64,000 bases of DNA from Silene latifolia (GCF_048544455.1 NC_133529.1:45733456-45797455), one strand, 5' to 3'; shown: positions 37,152 through 49,140, numbered from the stretch's first letter. The notes: generated by a model from the letters alone, not told the origin. Numbers and translations are program-made.

Positions 37152-38298
37152 ATGAAATCAAAGATGAAAGCTTAATGATTCATAAGATAATAACCAGATT
37201 CTTGAAACTTTCGAGCAGCATCACTAAAGCATACCAAATAAACCACCAAAGTGTTGGTTAACTAACGCATCAAATAAAAATGAGCATAAATAAAAAGAAT
37301 TTTTTTTGAAGTAATTAGATGACATTATGTAAACCTGGGAAGTCTAAGAGAAGCAAAAAGAGACTGTCAGCAATGGCAATGGGTAAAGAGTTAACCTTTG
37401 GAATAGCAAACTGTTAACCAGCACTGCCAAATCCAGTTCTAGAAGACAAATTTGGTTCCTCGAATCATATAGTTTCTCAATGAATTTATTATTAACAAAT
37501 CATATAATACTATTATTAAATAATAAATTCAAACGATATGGGCTCAAATCATATAGTTTATCAACAATAATTTCAATAACACCACAACAATCAATTGTAT
37601 GATATTGACAAGATGCAACTCCGTATAATTTTAATGAAGATACGATAATTGATATGTGACATACGTACCCTCGATGTTGTGGCAAAAGCAGAGGTTGGCA
37701 CACGTGGTCGGCTGCGTGTCGTTGCTTGCGCGGTGTAGCCAGAACAACCAGTGGTATTGACTGCTGCGAAAACTAGGTCGCCAGAGTTCAAATTGGCATG
37801 TCGACGTAGATGAACTTAGCTTGGATAGTGTTGGTCGATGGTGACGTGTGTAAAGGGAGACGATGGTGGTTGGCGATGTGGGTGATGATGAATAAGGGAA
37901 TCGTGAAGGGTTTATGGTATGGGGAGATGAGGAGGAATGAAAATTGGTCAAATACAGTTATAGGTGAATACAAAAGGGTTTTTGAGTTTATATTTAATGT
38001 CGGTTGTAATCGGAACTGCCACAAATACATATCATGGCGGTTTTTAATTAAAAAAAACATTGTCCCTTGTCATTATCTTTAGCGTCGGTTGTTAATAAAA
38101 CTGCCACAAAGGGGGTATGGTGGCGTTTTTTATTGGGAACCGCCATAAAAAGCTTCTATTATCATGTCGGTTCTTACTTAAACTGCCACTATAGACATAA
38201 AAATTTCATTCCCGCCAATTTTTTGGGCTTTTCGCATCGTTTCTATCAGAACCGCCACAATAACCGCGTCGTGATAGGAGTTTTTTCTACTAGTGTAC

Positions 38299-38513
38299 TT
38301 AAGTCACAGTCATTTTATTCCCCCTATTGACATCATCGAAAAGACGAGAAAAGACATAAAACAACTAGAATGATATAGACCGAGACACGTATTAATAATG
38401 CAAAGAAAGATTATAAAACAAGAAAGTAATCGACGACAAGCATGCAAAATATAAAATATATCTAATACAAACCAAGGAGTTAAATGCCAAACGGCCGAAT
38501 ATGATAACAAGTA
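38299..38513 (-). other. Element I region, right of CACTA 1
   Basis: Noncoding continuation of 33511-33696 after removal of the CACTA element. On the minus strand it lies between the stop of the ORF at 38514 and the polypurine tracts. Confidence 0.5.
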
Positions 38514-39218
38514 TTAATGCCTAATGGGCCGAATAAAGTATAAAGCAAAAATGGGCCGAATTAGACAAACACACAAAATAAAGTCTAATGATGGAAAGCA
38601 AGGCAAATAAAGGATAAAGACGGTGTAGGGTATGTTGTGGTTGACACGGTGGGGGTTCACATAACCCGGACGGGTACGAAACTCAAGGGAGGTAAGACGA
38701 TCAAGACACGAGCCCACTTGAGTTGCTTGTGCCGTGAGACACCGATCGAAGTTGAGCACATTCATAGACAAGGCTTTAGTAGCCTCTAAGATTTGCCCCA
38801 TCTCGGCTCTCATGGCACGTCCTGCTAGCATCACTGCTCCTCCTTGACTACAAAAGTTAGCCAATGAAGTGGATTGGCGAATAGCCTCATGCATACACGA
38901 ATCAGCAACCCTTTCCAAAACAATGAGACGTGCTTCAAACTCCTTCAATCGAGCTAGCATCTTGTCATAACCACGGCACAAATCCATAGGAGCCACAATC
39001 GGTTCCTTACCCATACCCGCAACCAATTGCTCCAACAACTTCGTGTGAATATCCATCTTAACATCCACACTCGTCATGAACGAGTCCAACTTATTTTCCA
39101 AAGCAGCGACAACATCGGATGATTTATCCACCACAACCCCTTTTGACAAAAATACCAAATCGGGTCCTATCGCCCCTATTTTTATCAATCGCAGCACCGA
39201 GTCATTCATTTCATCCAT
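38514..39218 (-). CDS. Unrecognised 234-residue protein in element I/D
   Basis: I start it at the ATG at 39216-39218 (MDEMNDSVLRLIKIG), because the frame upstream runs into the LTR of element D. Helix-forming, coiled-coil-like stretches dominate (SSDVVAALENKLDSFMTSVD, MLARLKEFEARLIVLERVAD, MRAEMGQILEATKALSM). There is no zinc knuckle, protease or polymerase motif. The last ~45 residues look like read-through of noncoding DNA. It sits 20 bases inside the D LTR and upstream of element I's polypurine tracts, so it could be a Gag-position protein of D or an env-position ORF of I. The function is not recognised. Confidence 0.45.
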   Translation of the reverse strand: MDEMNDSVLRLIKIGAIGPDLVFLSKGVVVDKSSDVVAALENKLDSFMTSVDVKMDIHTKLLEQLVAGMGKEPIVAPMDLCRGYDKMLARLKEFEARLIVLERVADSCMHEAIRQSTSLANFCSQGGAVMLAGRAMRAEMGQILEATKALSMNVLNFDRCLTAQATQVGSCLDRLTSLEFRTRPGYVNPHRVNHNIPYTVFILYLPCFPSLDFILCVCLIRPIFALYFIRPIRH

Positions 39219-39238
39219 AATTAAAACACCATAACTTT

Positions 39239-39939
39239 TGTAACACCCCCATCTACCAAGGAGCCTTAACAAGACCTTCCCTAGCAGATAAGGGCGTTAC
39301 CATCTCGGTTACCCGAGGACAGTAATAATCAAATATCGATAAAAGAACAATTATATTAATTACAAGTGATTTAAACCAACAGACGATAAGAAGATACAAC
39401 TCAAGACTAGTATCAGGTATGTGAAACTTTCTCTGTCATGGCTCGTGGTAGACTCGTCCCTTCAAGCACCCAGCTAAGATCCATACATCAACCTGCTAAG
39501 ACTGACTGCTCACCATAATGGATCACCGCAGACACAACACAAGAAGACAACACCACAAAACCACACAAGGTCAGTAACTGAGGTAACAAGTACAAAAGCA
39601 GACACAACACAATTACAGCAACACACACCACCTCCTCCAACCAACCACACACCTCTGACTGCCCGAAGGTCCAGTCTTGCCAGTGGGGGACCGCAGTCAT
39701 TCCCACCTAAGCCCCGCTCATCTATCCGAGCGATAACCCATGTTCCTTAATGTGCACATCCCTTCTGTGGCGGGTTCCACAGAAGACGAATCAAGGGCGT
39801 GAAGCCACTCCCGCAAGTGACTCCACTCAGCCGAGGACGCACCTCGAGAACCATAGACAAACAATTACAACCAGTTGTACAAACAACAATCACCAATTCC
39901 TATTTCAATACCATATTAATCAATCGACCACAACCAACC
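39239..39939 (-). mobile_element. Element D LTR, left half
   Basis: It starts TGTAACACCC and resembles the element B LTR in several blocks (TAACACCCCCAT, ATCTCGGTTACCCGAGG, ACTCCACTCAGCCGAGGACG). It is interrupted by element C and resumes at 48422. Only one LTR of this type is present, so it is either the 5' LTR of a truncated element or a solo LTR with altered flanks. Confidence 0.75.
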
Positions 39940-41459
39940 TGATGCGTGTCATTTATATGATGTTTTACACCTCATTTTACACGCATTTCAGAGCTCATTT
40001 GTGTAGTTTATGCTACTATTTGCCCCATTTCGTCTACTTTCGTATTTTTATGTAATATTGCAGATTTATGCGGAAATGAGTAGAAATCAAGCTAAATCCG
40101 TCCCCGAGTACCTTGCATTGCATTTGACGTGAAGTAATTACTCAAGGAGCGAGCTTAGTGCGCATTTCGAGGCCCGAAAGACAAATCCACGAGAATTTAG
40201 AAGTCAAGTGTCAGCTACTTCAGTCGATCGACCGTTGCCCTTAGTCGATCGACTAGAGCACGAGTTCCAGTAGCTCCTGTTCATTGCAGTCCAATCGATC
40301 GACCGGTCACAGTGGTCGATCGACCACACCGCTAATCTGCGTGAATTAAAAGATCGAGAAATTAGAAGCCCATTGTACATTAGGTTTTGGAATAAGAACT
40401 AAGTTGTATTCCTATATAACGTAGCTTTAGTTTTGAGAATAGTCAGTCAGTTTTTATTCAGTTTTTATCAAACTTTATTCAAGTTTTTTAGCATTCAATA
40501 ATTAGGGTTCTTAAGATTATCAAACTTTATTCAAGTTTTTTAGCATCCGGTTTTGATCTTTATTCCTGCTTCCATTCGGTAATCTCTGTTCCATTATTAA
40601 GTTTATTGCTTTATTTCGTTCTTAGATTAGAATTGCTAGTTAGAATTCCCATAAGCCAAATTATTGTTTTATGTTAGTTATTCGTTTAGTAGATTTAATT
40701 ATGAATTCGAATGTTTTATTTGTTGATTTATTTGCTGTTTTTATCAATATCATGAGTAGCTAAACCCCATGTGCTAGGATGTAGGGAATCTGTAGAAGTA
40801 GGCGGCGTAGAATAGTATGATCTGAAATCGCGCCATGGTCGATCGACTGGGTTCCCTGGTCGATCGACTGGCCACGTGAGTATTAGCTTCGTTTTATTTA
40901 ATTTAATTTCTATATTTGACGAATCGAGTGCACGCGACTAGTTGAATGCCTAGGAATTGACCGACCCAATAAAGATCAAAAGATAGGGGAGGGAGATAGA
41001 CTACCTAATTAAGACGACTAGATTAATGAGATCGAAAGATGACTTAATTTAGACTTTTAAATCACTTTTTAGGACGAAAGTTAGCATTAGTGATATTAGG
41101 GACTTGTAGCTAGATCGAAAGATGCTACCTGTAAGAATGGACCGAGAGGACTTCTTATTTTCCCGTCTCACGTGTTTGTTTTAGACCTACCTAGTATACA
41201 GCCGCCGAAACTATAGTGAACCGACCATCCTAGTACCCCTTTTATATTTGATTTCATATATTTCTTTAGTGTATTTCATATTTCATTGCCTTTAGTCATA
41301 GATCACTCAAATCAAACAAACCCCCACATTTGTTACTTAGACTAAAATTAAGACAACTATTAATTGCATCCGCCTCTCTGTGGTTCAACCCTACTACCGC
41401 TATCTATAGTTGTAGTTGGAATTATAAATATTATCTTTGGTGCACAACGACAGGCATCA
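39940..41459 (+). mobile_element. Element C 5' LTR
   Basis: It starts TGATGCGTGTC and ends ACAGGCATCA, 1520 bp. Palindrome pairs lie at 40223/40244 and 40294/40315, before the TATATAA box at 40413-40419, and a third pair at 40838/40859. It differs from the 3' LTR mainly by a segment at about 40518-40545 that repeats 40468-40495 in place of the sequence seen in the 3' LTR. Confidence 0.93.
40223..40324 (+). promoter_or_regulatory. GTCGATCGAC palindrome pairs in element C U3
   Basis: GTCGATCGAC starts at 40223 and 40244. ATCGATCGAC and GTCGATCGAC start at 40294 and 40315. Both pairs have an 11-nt spacer of different sequence, giving 21 bp between centres. The array is about 90 bp upstream of the TATA box. 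The 3' LTR repeats this at 47187/47208 and 47258/47279. Confidence 0.75.
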
Positions 41460-41464
41460 AATTT

Positions 41465-41482
41465 TGGCGCCGTTGCCGGGGA
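41465..41482 (+). other. Element C primer binding site (tRNA-Asp)
   Basis: TGGCGCCGTTGCCGGGGA follows the 5' LTR by five bases. It is the same primer site as in elements A and E. Confidence 0.92.
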
Positions 41483-41595
41483 GGCAATTGTTTAAAATTA
41501 TTAGTTGTTTTATTTTTAGCCTTTTTCTAGTTTAAGGGACATCTGTTCCTTAAACTATTCTCATATTCTACTTGTAGTTTCTTCTTATTCGCAGG

Positions 41596-42930
41596 TCACA
41601 GGGTGGTGAATTACTACCGTTCAATCTTGAGATTGAGAAGACTTTGCGCGAGTTGAGACGATCATCTAGGGTATTGCCGACAGAGGAAGAGCTGAGTACT
41701 CTGTCTAGTTACTACGAGAACGCTCTATTTGAGGAGGATCCACCTTCATCTCCAGTTTCTACTTCATCAGCTGAGACCGTCACATCTCCAGACATGGCGG
41801 AAGAAGCAAGTATTGCCAGTTACTCTGAGCCGACAGCCGAGAATCTCTATAAGGGATTCGCACTACCAGGGACGGATAGGAAATTCGAGCCGAAGCCGTC
41901 TTATATCAACTTGGTTGAGAGGAACCAGTTCGGGGGAGCTGCAAATAAAGATGCAGCCAAGCATATGGAGACATTCATTGATTATTGCTGTTCCATACCC
42001 CCGCCACACGGTGTGACCCAAGACCAGGTGAAGGAGACTATGTTCATATTCTCTCTTAGTGATGCTGCAAGGGAATGGTACAGAGACCTGGATCGAGTTG
42101 CTAACGAGATCACTAATTGGAAGTCGCTGGCCTTGGCATTCTACAAGAAATATTTCTCTGCCTCGAAGACGAATGCCATTAGAGCTCAGATCACGAGCTT
42201 TAAACAGGGTCCTGATGAGAATTTTAATGAGGCATGGGTCCGTTTCAAGAAGCTAGTGCGAACTATTCCACACCATGGGTTCGAGAAGTGGAGTCTACGC
42301 AATCAGTTCTATAATGGGCTCTATGACGATCAAAGAGCTATCCTGGACGCGGCAGCTAATGGAAGATTCCAGGAGAATGTGGGAGAGACTAAGGGGTGGA
42401 AGATTATTGATGATTTGGCCACCCATAAAGCTGAGTATGGAAATTCCAGGGGAAATCAAAGGAGGAGTGCTGAATCCCCTTCTGTAGCTGCACTAGAAGC
42501 TCTTACGGCGAGATTTGATAAGTACGAGTTGGGAGGAGCTTCGAAAGGAGGGATCTATCATGTGAATGCTATTTCAGACGGTCCTTTCTTCTGCAAGAGA
42601 TGTGGAGGAGAGGGACATGTTTCAGACAACTGTCCTAATCCCTTTGAGTCTTGTGCTGCCTTTCAACATTATAGGCAGACAAACACTTATTATGAGCCGA
42701 ATGTCCATCCGAACTTGAGGTGGAGTAGCCAAAATGTCCTGAATCCGACTCCACCTCCACAGCAGCAGCAACAGCAGCAGAATTATGTGCCCCCTCATAA
42801 GCAACAACATTTCCAAAAGCCTCCGTATATACCTCAGCAGCAACAACAATCCCAAAGTTCTGATTTCAACGAGTTGAAGAATTTGTTGCTGAAAGAGTTT
42901 CAAGCTAGAGAGGCCGGGATGAAGATGTAA
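41596..42930 (+). pseudogene. Element C Gag, start codon lost
   Basis: The frame is recognisable from RSQGGELLPFNLEIEK at about 41596, homologous to the Gag start of element E (MTRRSQG...), but the ATG position reads CTT. Athila-type Gag blocks follow: NQFGGAANKDAAKHMETFID, KYFSASKTNAIRAQITSFKQ, DENFNEAWVRFKKLVR and NQFYNGLYDDQRAILDAAAN. One zinc knuckle, CKRCGGEGHVSDNC, precedes a Gln-rich linker. A TAA at 42928-42930 separates it from the protease frame; element E has a Leu codon at this point. Confidence 0.88.
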
Positions 42931-44652
42931 GAAAGCCAAATTGCTCAATTGGCAAGCAAGAATACAACTCGAGCTCCAGGACATTTACCGACGCAGACGA
43001 ATCAAAAAGAGAACCTTAATGCTATCACTTTGAGGAGTGGGTCCACCCTTGAGGGGCCTGCTATGGTCGAGGATGTCTCTGAAAAAGATGAGGCGGAACC
43101 AAGCAAGAAAAAGGCCGTGGTGAATAATAACAAGAAAAAGACGATCACCAGGTATGTCGGTCGATCGACTAACATACCTGGTCGATCGACCAGTCCGCGC
43201 AAAGAAACAGCTACTGTTCCTGTAGAAGTCAGTCGATCGACTGACATGCATGGTCGATCGACTGGCGACGCTGCTGATATTGAGTCTTTTCGTCCTCCGA
43301 TGCCCGATAACTTGAGGGATCATCTATTTCGGGGTACGACCACTCCGAAAATATTGAGGCAAGACCCAAATGCTGACGGGTCAGTCCCGGTTCCGAAATA
43401 TGACCCGACGACGATTCATGGTTCATTTTTGAGACGGTCTGAAGAAGGGTCGAGCTACAACAAGGAGAAGGTAGTGGATTTTCAGCCTAAATCCACCGAT
43501 GCCGGCATGAGAGATTTAGAGGAGAGGGCTAAGTTACTTCTTACAGCCCCCTATCCGGAGAGATTGGTGCCGACGAAGGAACAGGTATCGTTTAATAAAT
43601 TTGAGAATGTTATCCGTAGCTTAAACGCACAAGTTCCTTTTCTTGAGTTAGTTAATCAAGTGCCTGCTTACATGAAATTTATGAAGCAACTTTTATCTAA
43701 AGAGAAGTCACTTGAAACTGTGCATACTGTCGCACTAACTGAGGAGTCATGTTCTTATTTGACCCACACTGCACCTCATAATCTAGAGGACCCAGGTAGC
43801 TTTTCAGTTCCATGTAGTATTGGCACCTTTTCTATTGAGAAGGCCTTGTGTGACTTAGGAGCTAGCATTAGCGTTATGCCTTTGAGTCTTGCTAGGAAGT
43901 TGAAATTGACTAGGTTTGCAGTCACCAACATGACAGTACAGATGGCTGATCGAACTGCGGTCCAGCCTATAGGAGTCTTAGAGGACATTCTTGTGCAAAT
44001 AGGAAAGTTCTTTTTCCCTGTTGACTTCGTTGTACTAGATATGCCCGAGGATGCCCACATTCCTATCATTTTGGGTAGACCATTTCTACACACTGCTGGT
44101 GCAGTTATAGATGTTGGTTCGGGGACATTGACCTTCAAAGTAGGGATACATTCCATTGTCTTTGCCCAGACAGCTAAGAAGAAAGACCCCATGTGGCCAA
44201 TAACTTGTAATACGGTTTCTGAAAAGAAATCTTATTTTGTGCTTCCTGATATGCCTGTCCCTATGCCTGTTTCTGCTATAACACCTCCGCTCCAGACTGG
44301 GAGCAAATTGGAGGAAGATTCTTCTGTTTTGGATATTGCAGGAGCTGGTTTGGGGAAGGAAGAGCCGCATGTTGCTCCAGCTGTGAAGGAGCCAATCGTC
44401 TCAAGAGGCGGCTTAGGATGTCTTAGCTATGGCATAGATGAGGAGCCTGATGAGGAGCCAGTCAAAGTGAGGGAGTCCGACTTGGACTTTGATGAGCCAG
44501 AAGAGGTCATTGATTGGGAAGATGTTGAAGCTGTTGATCCGTTGAGTTCTGCGGATGTTGCAGCTGAGAAGATGAGCACTGTAGAGGCTACTTCTTGTAG
44601 CCAGAAGCCGACCAAGTGGGCCATTCCGTGGCCATTCTTGATCAACTATTAG
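42931..44652 (+). pseudogene. Element C Gag-linker and aspartic protease
   Basis: It is in the same frame as Gag after the TAA. NAITLRSGSTLEGPA is followed by two 7-residue GRST/SRST repeats encoded by palindrome pairs at 43160/43181 and 43232/43253. The retropepsin-like domain shows FSVPCSIGTFSIEKALCDLG, ASISVMPLSLARKL and IILGRPFLHTAGAVIDV; the active site is DLGA, the usual Athila variant. The protein ends after an acidic tail at 44650-44652. No RT follows. The protease would process Gag if expressed. Confidence 0.88.
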
Positions 44653-46903
44653 TTGATAAATTGCTTTATAAACCATTCATTTTATTGCTTTTGTTGAACT
44701 TCTTTTTATTGCTTTTGTGTGCGCGAGACTTCGCATTTTATACGTTTGCTTAGGATTTTAAATACCTTAGTCTGTTACTTTGGGTTTTGCGCAATTTTGG
44801 GCGCGTTATTATGTGTAATTGCAGGTTTAGAGACCATGTTAGCTCGATTTATTGAGCTAACTCGATGAAATCAGAAAGTAACAAAGAAGACTATTCGATC
44901 GATCGATCGGTGTCCGTATGGTCGATCGATGGCCGCACAGCTGATTCCAGGAGCTTGCATTCGATATCCGGTCGATCGACCGGGTGAGGTGGTCGATCGA
45001 CCGTTGCCATTCTTGTACTGTTTTCGATCATTCCCCTGCTGTGTTTGGTCGATTTGCGAACTTGAGGGAGTTTTCTCTCCACTCTATTCTCCGATTCATT
45101 TCTGTTTTCTTCCGATTTCCTTATTATTACACATAATCACCGCTTCAAACTTTGCTTTCTCGGAATTACGCGTGGTTTTGTTAGTCTTTTCAGGTACTTC
45201 TTGGTAGAACTGCTGGCTACTGAAACCTCCTAGCTCACGCTGGTTTGGGGAGGTTTCCTTTTGCTGCGCTTAAAGTCTTGTGAGTTTTTCCGAGTCTTAC
45301 TTCATGTCTTATTTAGTTTATCGCAAATTCCCGTTTCTCTTTTATTTAATTATATGATTTTGCACAATGGGGACATTGTGCGATTTGGTTTGGGGAAGGG
45401 TTTTGCGTTTCATTTCATTTGCTTGCATTCACGTTAACATTTTGTCTTGCATTGTTGTTTTATTTCATTTCCTATATATATATATATACAGAAAATTCAA
45501 AAAACATTTGAAAAAATTCAAAAAAAAATCCAAAAAAATGCACGTTTATTTTAGCATATAGGTTGAGTCGGAATGGTAGTATTTCAATGATGACATTGCA
45601 TTTTCAGTTGTTTTATGCCTAAGCCTTGCTGATTGACATGTTATTAGTAGAATCATATATGCATATTCTACGAGTTTTCGTTAATTATTTGCTGGACTTG
45701 AGACTTGACTTTGATTTTTGGCAAACTACATCATATTCTGAGATTTAGAGCCTATAACTGGTGACATCTATGACCAGTTTATCTAGGATGTGAGTAGTTA
45801 CTCCTTATGAGACATGTTATATCAATATGCATAAATATGAACTTGATCTGCTTAATACCTGTATGCATTCGGTTTGTGGATTGTTGACACATGTGGTAGA
45901 GGTTTTCCTTTATTCATTTTGCCCATAAGGTCCACACTGCCAAAAATAGCCTTTTTGTCCTGTTAACAACATCCTACATTTAGCCTGCCCTTGTCAAGCT
46001 AGTAGTTTAGTTTTTGGGATTGTTACTACATTTTTGGTGGCATATGCTCTTTTGAGATGTTGATGGGAAGATGAAAAAGGAAGGAAAGAAAGAAAAAAAG
46101 AATTGAAAAAAAAAGGAAAAAAAAAATGATTCGAAAAAAGAAAAGAGAAAAACGCATGTGTACTGTAGAGGACGGTCGATCGACTGGACTCATTGGTCGA
46201 TCGACTGAGGCCCGAAAGGAATAAGAAAATCAATTCGCATAATTCAAAGTCTTTATTTTATGGCGATTTTTGCTCCCATGTTGCATTTGTATCTTATGAG
46301 GAGTTGGTTGATTGATTATTATGGAGATTGCGAGATTTGTGCTTGATAATTAGCACCCGTTTATTGTTGAATTTTGAGCAAGAAGTTTGATGTTGTCATA
46401 TGGTTTTGTTTAGGTACTAGCTTGATCATCTATACCTCCACATTCCCATAAATGTTCTGCCTCTTCTTACCCATACCTCACATATCCATATTTACCTCGG
46501 CATGTGTCATGGTCATTTGTTTGGTTGGAATGCATATGTACGGTTATAGAGATTATTTTCATATTAGATTGCAGGCATGTTCTTATAGGTCGTAGTTAGG
46601 TGAGTGTCACTACAAAATGAATTCTTTCTATCTTATACATTATTCACCTTTGCTTATGTCTGATATGAGCGACCCGTGAGAGTCCAATTTGATAAGTCTC
46701 TATAGTTGACGGTTCAGCAGTTTTTAATGACTTCATAACTCGTTTGCATGATTCACATTGCTAATTGATTGTTAGTTGTTGCATTAAATTGGTTTAGGCT
46801 ATTTGGTTTGCATCTCGCTCTGAGATTGAACTCGTTCCATTAGGTTTTAGGATCGAGTCTAGTTCTTTCTTGGGGACAAGCAAGGGTTTGGTTTGGGGAA
46901 GTT
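44653..46903 (+). other. Element C 3' noncoding region with palindromes, stem-loop and two purine tracts
   Basis: Where pol would be expected there is no coding sequence. Palindromes occur at 44895-44929, 44971/44992 and 46175/46196. A perfect hairpin GCACAATG-GGGA-CATTGTGC (45362-45381) is followed by TTTGGTTTGGGGAAG (45384-45398). The identical 15-mer is the polypurine tract (46887-46901) before the 3' LTR. An A/G-rich stretch spans about 46065-46152. Confidence 0.75.
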
Positions 46904-48416
46904 TGATGCGTGTCATTTATATGATGTTTTACACCTCATTTTACACGCATTTCAGAGCTCATTTGTGTAGTTCATGCTACTATTTGCCCCATTTCGTCTA
47001 ATTTCGTATTTTTATGTAATATTGCAGATTTATGCGGAAATGAGTAGAAATCAAGCTAAATCCGTCCCCGAGTACCTTGCATTGCATTTGACGTGAAGTA
47101 ATTACTCAAGTAGCGAGCTTGGTGCACATTTCGAGGCCCGAAAGATAAATCCACGAGAATTTAGAAGTCAAGTATCAGTTACTTCAGTCGATCGACCGCT
47201 GCCCTTAGTCGATCGACCAGAGCACGAGTTCCAGTAGCTCCTGTTCATTGCAGTCCAGTCGATCGACCGGTCACAGTGGTCGATCGACCACACCGCTAAT
47301 CTGCGTGAATTAAAAGATCGAGAAATTAGAAGCCCATTGTACATTAGGTTTTGGAATAAGAACTACGTTGTATTCCTATATAACGTAGCTTTAGTTTTGA
47401 GAATAGTCAGTCAGTTTTTATTCAGTTTTTATCAAGTTTTTTAGCATTCAATAATTAGGGTTCTTAAGATTATTTCGCAGTCAATAAAGTTTACTTTCCG
47501 CATCCGGTTTTGATCTTTATTCCTGCTTCCATTCGCTATTCTCTGTTCCATTATTAAGTTTATTGCTTTATTTCGTTCTTAGATTAGAATTGCTAGTTAG
47601 AATTCCCATAAGCCAAATTATTGTTTTATGTTAGTTATTCGTTTAGTAGATTTAATTATGAATTCGAATGTTTTATTTGTTGATTTATTTGCTGTTTTTA
47701 TCAATATCATGAGTAGCTAAACCCCATGTGCTAGGATGTAGGGAATCTGTAGAAGTAGGCGGCGTAGAATAGTAAGACCTGAAATCGCGCCATGGTCGAT
47801 CGACTGGGTTCCCTGGTCGATCGACTTGCCACGTGAGTATTAGCTTCATTTTAATTAATTTAATTTCTATATTTGACGAATCGAGTTCACGCGACTAGTT
47901 GAATGCCTAGGAATTGACCGACCCAATAAAGATCGAAAGATAGGGGAGGGAGATAGACTACCTAATTAAGACGACTAGATTAATGAGATCGAAAGATGAC
48001 TTAATTTAGACTTTTAAATCACTTTTCAGGACGAAAGTTAGCATTAGTGATATTAGGGACTTGTAGCTAGATCGAAAGATGCTACCTGTAAGAATGGACC
48101 GAGAGGACTTCTTATTTTCCCGTCTCACGTGTTTGTTTTAGACCTACCTAGTATACTGCCGCCGAAACTATAGTGAACCGACCATCCTAGTACCCCTTTT
48201 ATATTTGATTTCATATATTTCTTTAGTTTATTTCATATTTCATTGCCTTTAGTCATAGATCACTCAAATCAAACAAACCCCCACATTTGTTACTTAGACT
48301 AAAATTAAGACAACTATTAATTGCATCCGCCTCTCTGTGGTTCGACCCTACTACCGCTATCTATAGTTGTAGTTGGAATTATAAATATTATCTTTGGTGC
48401 ACAACGACAGGCATCA
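46904..48416 (+). mobile_element. Element C 3' LTR
   Basis: 1513 bp, aligned with 39940-41459, with the same three palindrome pairs (47187/47208, 47258/47279, 47795/47816) and TATATAA at 47377-47383. Confidence 0.95.
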
Positions 48417-48421
48417 CAACC

Positions 48422-48968
48422 ATCCACCAAAGACACTAGGCCAACTGTACAACAACGATAGACACTCTAGACAATCAACAGTACTGAGTAGGAAATCCTA
48501 CCTTTAGCAAACCGCAGCGATTCCGCGTCCGATCACAACATAACAATCACCCATCAAAACCACCTATAACAACCATCACAACCATCTATTACTACTACCA
48601 TAACAATAACTAAAATCAAGGGAGACGATGAAGATGATAACAACATACTTATACAAAGCAATCCGGCCTCAAGACCGCTACCCGACTCAAGCATCCCATC
48701 CCTATGGTGTAACCACTCTCAAAGGCCTCCAGGAGAGGAACTATGGTGAAGGAGAAGTGGAATGACGGCAGCAGGTTTTGGAAGAAAGGAGAAATGATTT
48801 GGGTTTCACGATTATACGATTTATAATTCCCGGCTGCAAACCCGTTACTCGATCGAGTTACGCACTTACTCGATCGAGTGGCATCTACTCGATCGAGTCC
48901 TCAAGCTACTCGATCGAGTAGCCTCACCTAGATCGAGTAACACGCACTCAAAGACTTACATCGTCACA
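48422..48968 (-). mobile_element. Element D LTR, right half (U3) with palindrome array
   Basis: It continues 39939 after element C. In element sense it starts TGTGACGATG at 48968. CTCGATCGAG words start at 48848, 48869, 48888, 48909 and 48928 (decayed), with steps 21, 19, 21 and 19 bp. A TTATAAAT TATA-like box lies next to them on the minus strand at about 48820-48828. Confidence 0.72.
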
Positions 48969-48972
48969 AGTC

Positions 48973-49140
48973 TTTACTATTACATTAAAATAACTGTGTG
49001 TGCATTGTGGTGGACTAGGCTACCAATCTCAGTAAAAAGCTCCCCTCTCTGATAGAATAATTGGATTTATATAATACAATAACTGCATTATAACATTAAA
49101 ATAAGTGTTGATGCAGAGATTGTTTTGTTTTGTATAGAAT
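48973..49140 (+). repeat. ~230-bp tandem repeat, copy right of the nested insertions
   Basis: It starts TTTACTATTACATTAAAATA and repeats the content of the copies at 31320-31805. It shows that 31805 and 48973 belong to the same intron. Confidence 0.75.

Larger units (their letters stand above)
33697..38295. mobile_element. CACTA element 1, non-autonomous
   Basis: The ends are CACTAGTAGAAAAA (33697-33710) and its exact reverse complement (38282-38295), with the 3-bp target duplication TAC on both sides. Many GGCGGTT/AACCGCC subterminal motifs lie within about 450 bases of each end, as in En/Spm-type elements, where they bind transposase. No transposase reading frame is visible, so it would need enzymes from elsewhere. 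It contains two Stowaway-type elements and a LINE tail. Confidence 0.9.
39940..48416 (+). mobile_element. Element C: Athila-like, gag-protease only, nested in D
   Basis: LTRs at 39940-41459 and 46904-48416 are flanked by CAACC on both sides (39935-39939 and 48417-48421). The 5.4-kb internal part has a tRNA-Asp primer site, Gag, protease and a 2.2-kb noncoding 3' region, but no RT, RNase H or integrase. The whole element is 8.5 kb. Confidence 0.95.

Noticed and set aside
41644..44652. Reading the TAA at 42928 in element C as programmed Gag-Pro readthrough
   Set aside because: Element E has a Leu codon at the aligned position and the Gag start codon is also lost, so decay is the simpler explanation.
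39239..48968. Element D as a clean solo LTR
   Set aside because: Flanks ACTTT and AGTCT do not match, and the two sides belong to different sequences (element I versus the intron repeat).
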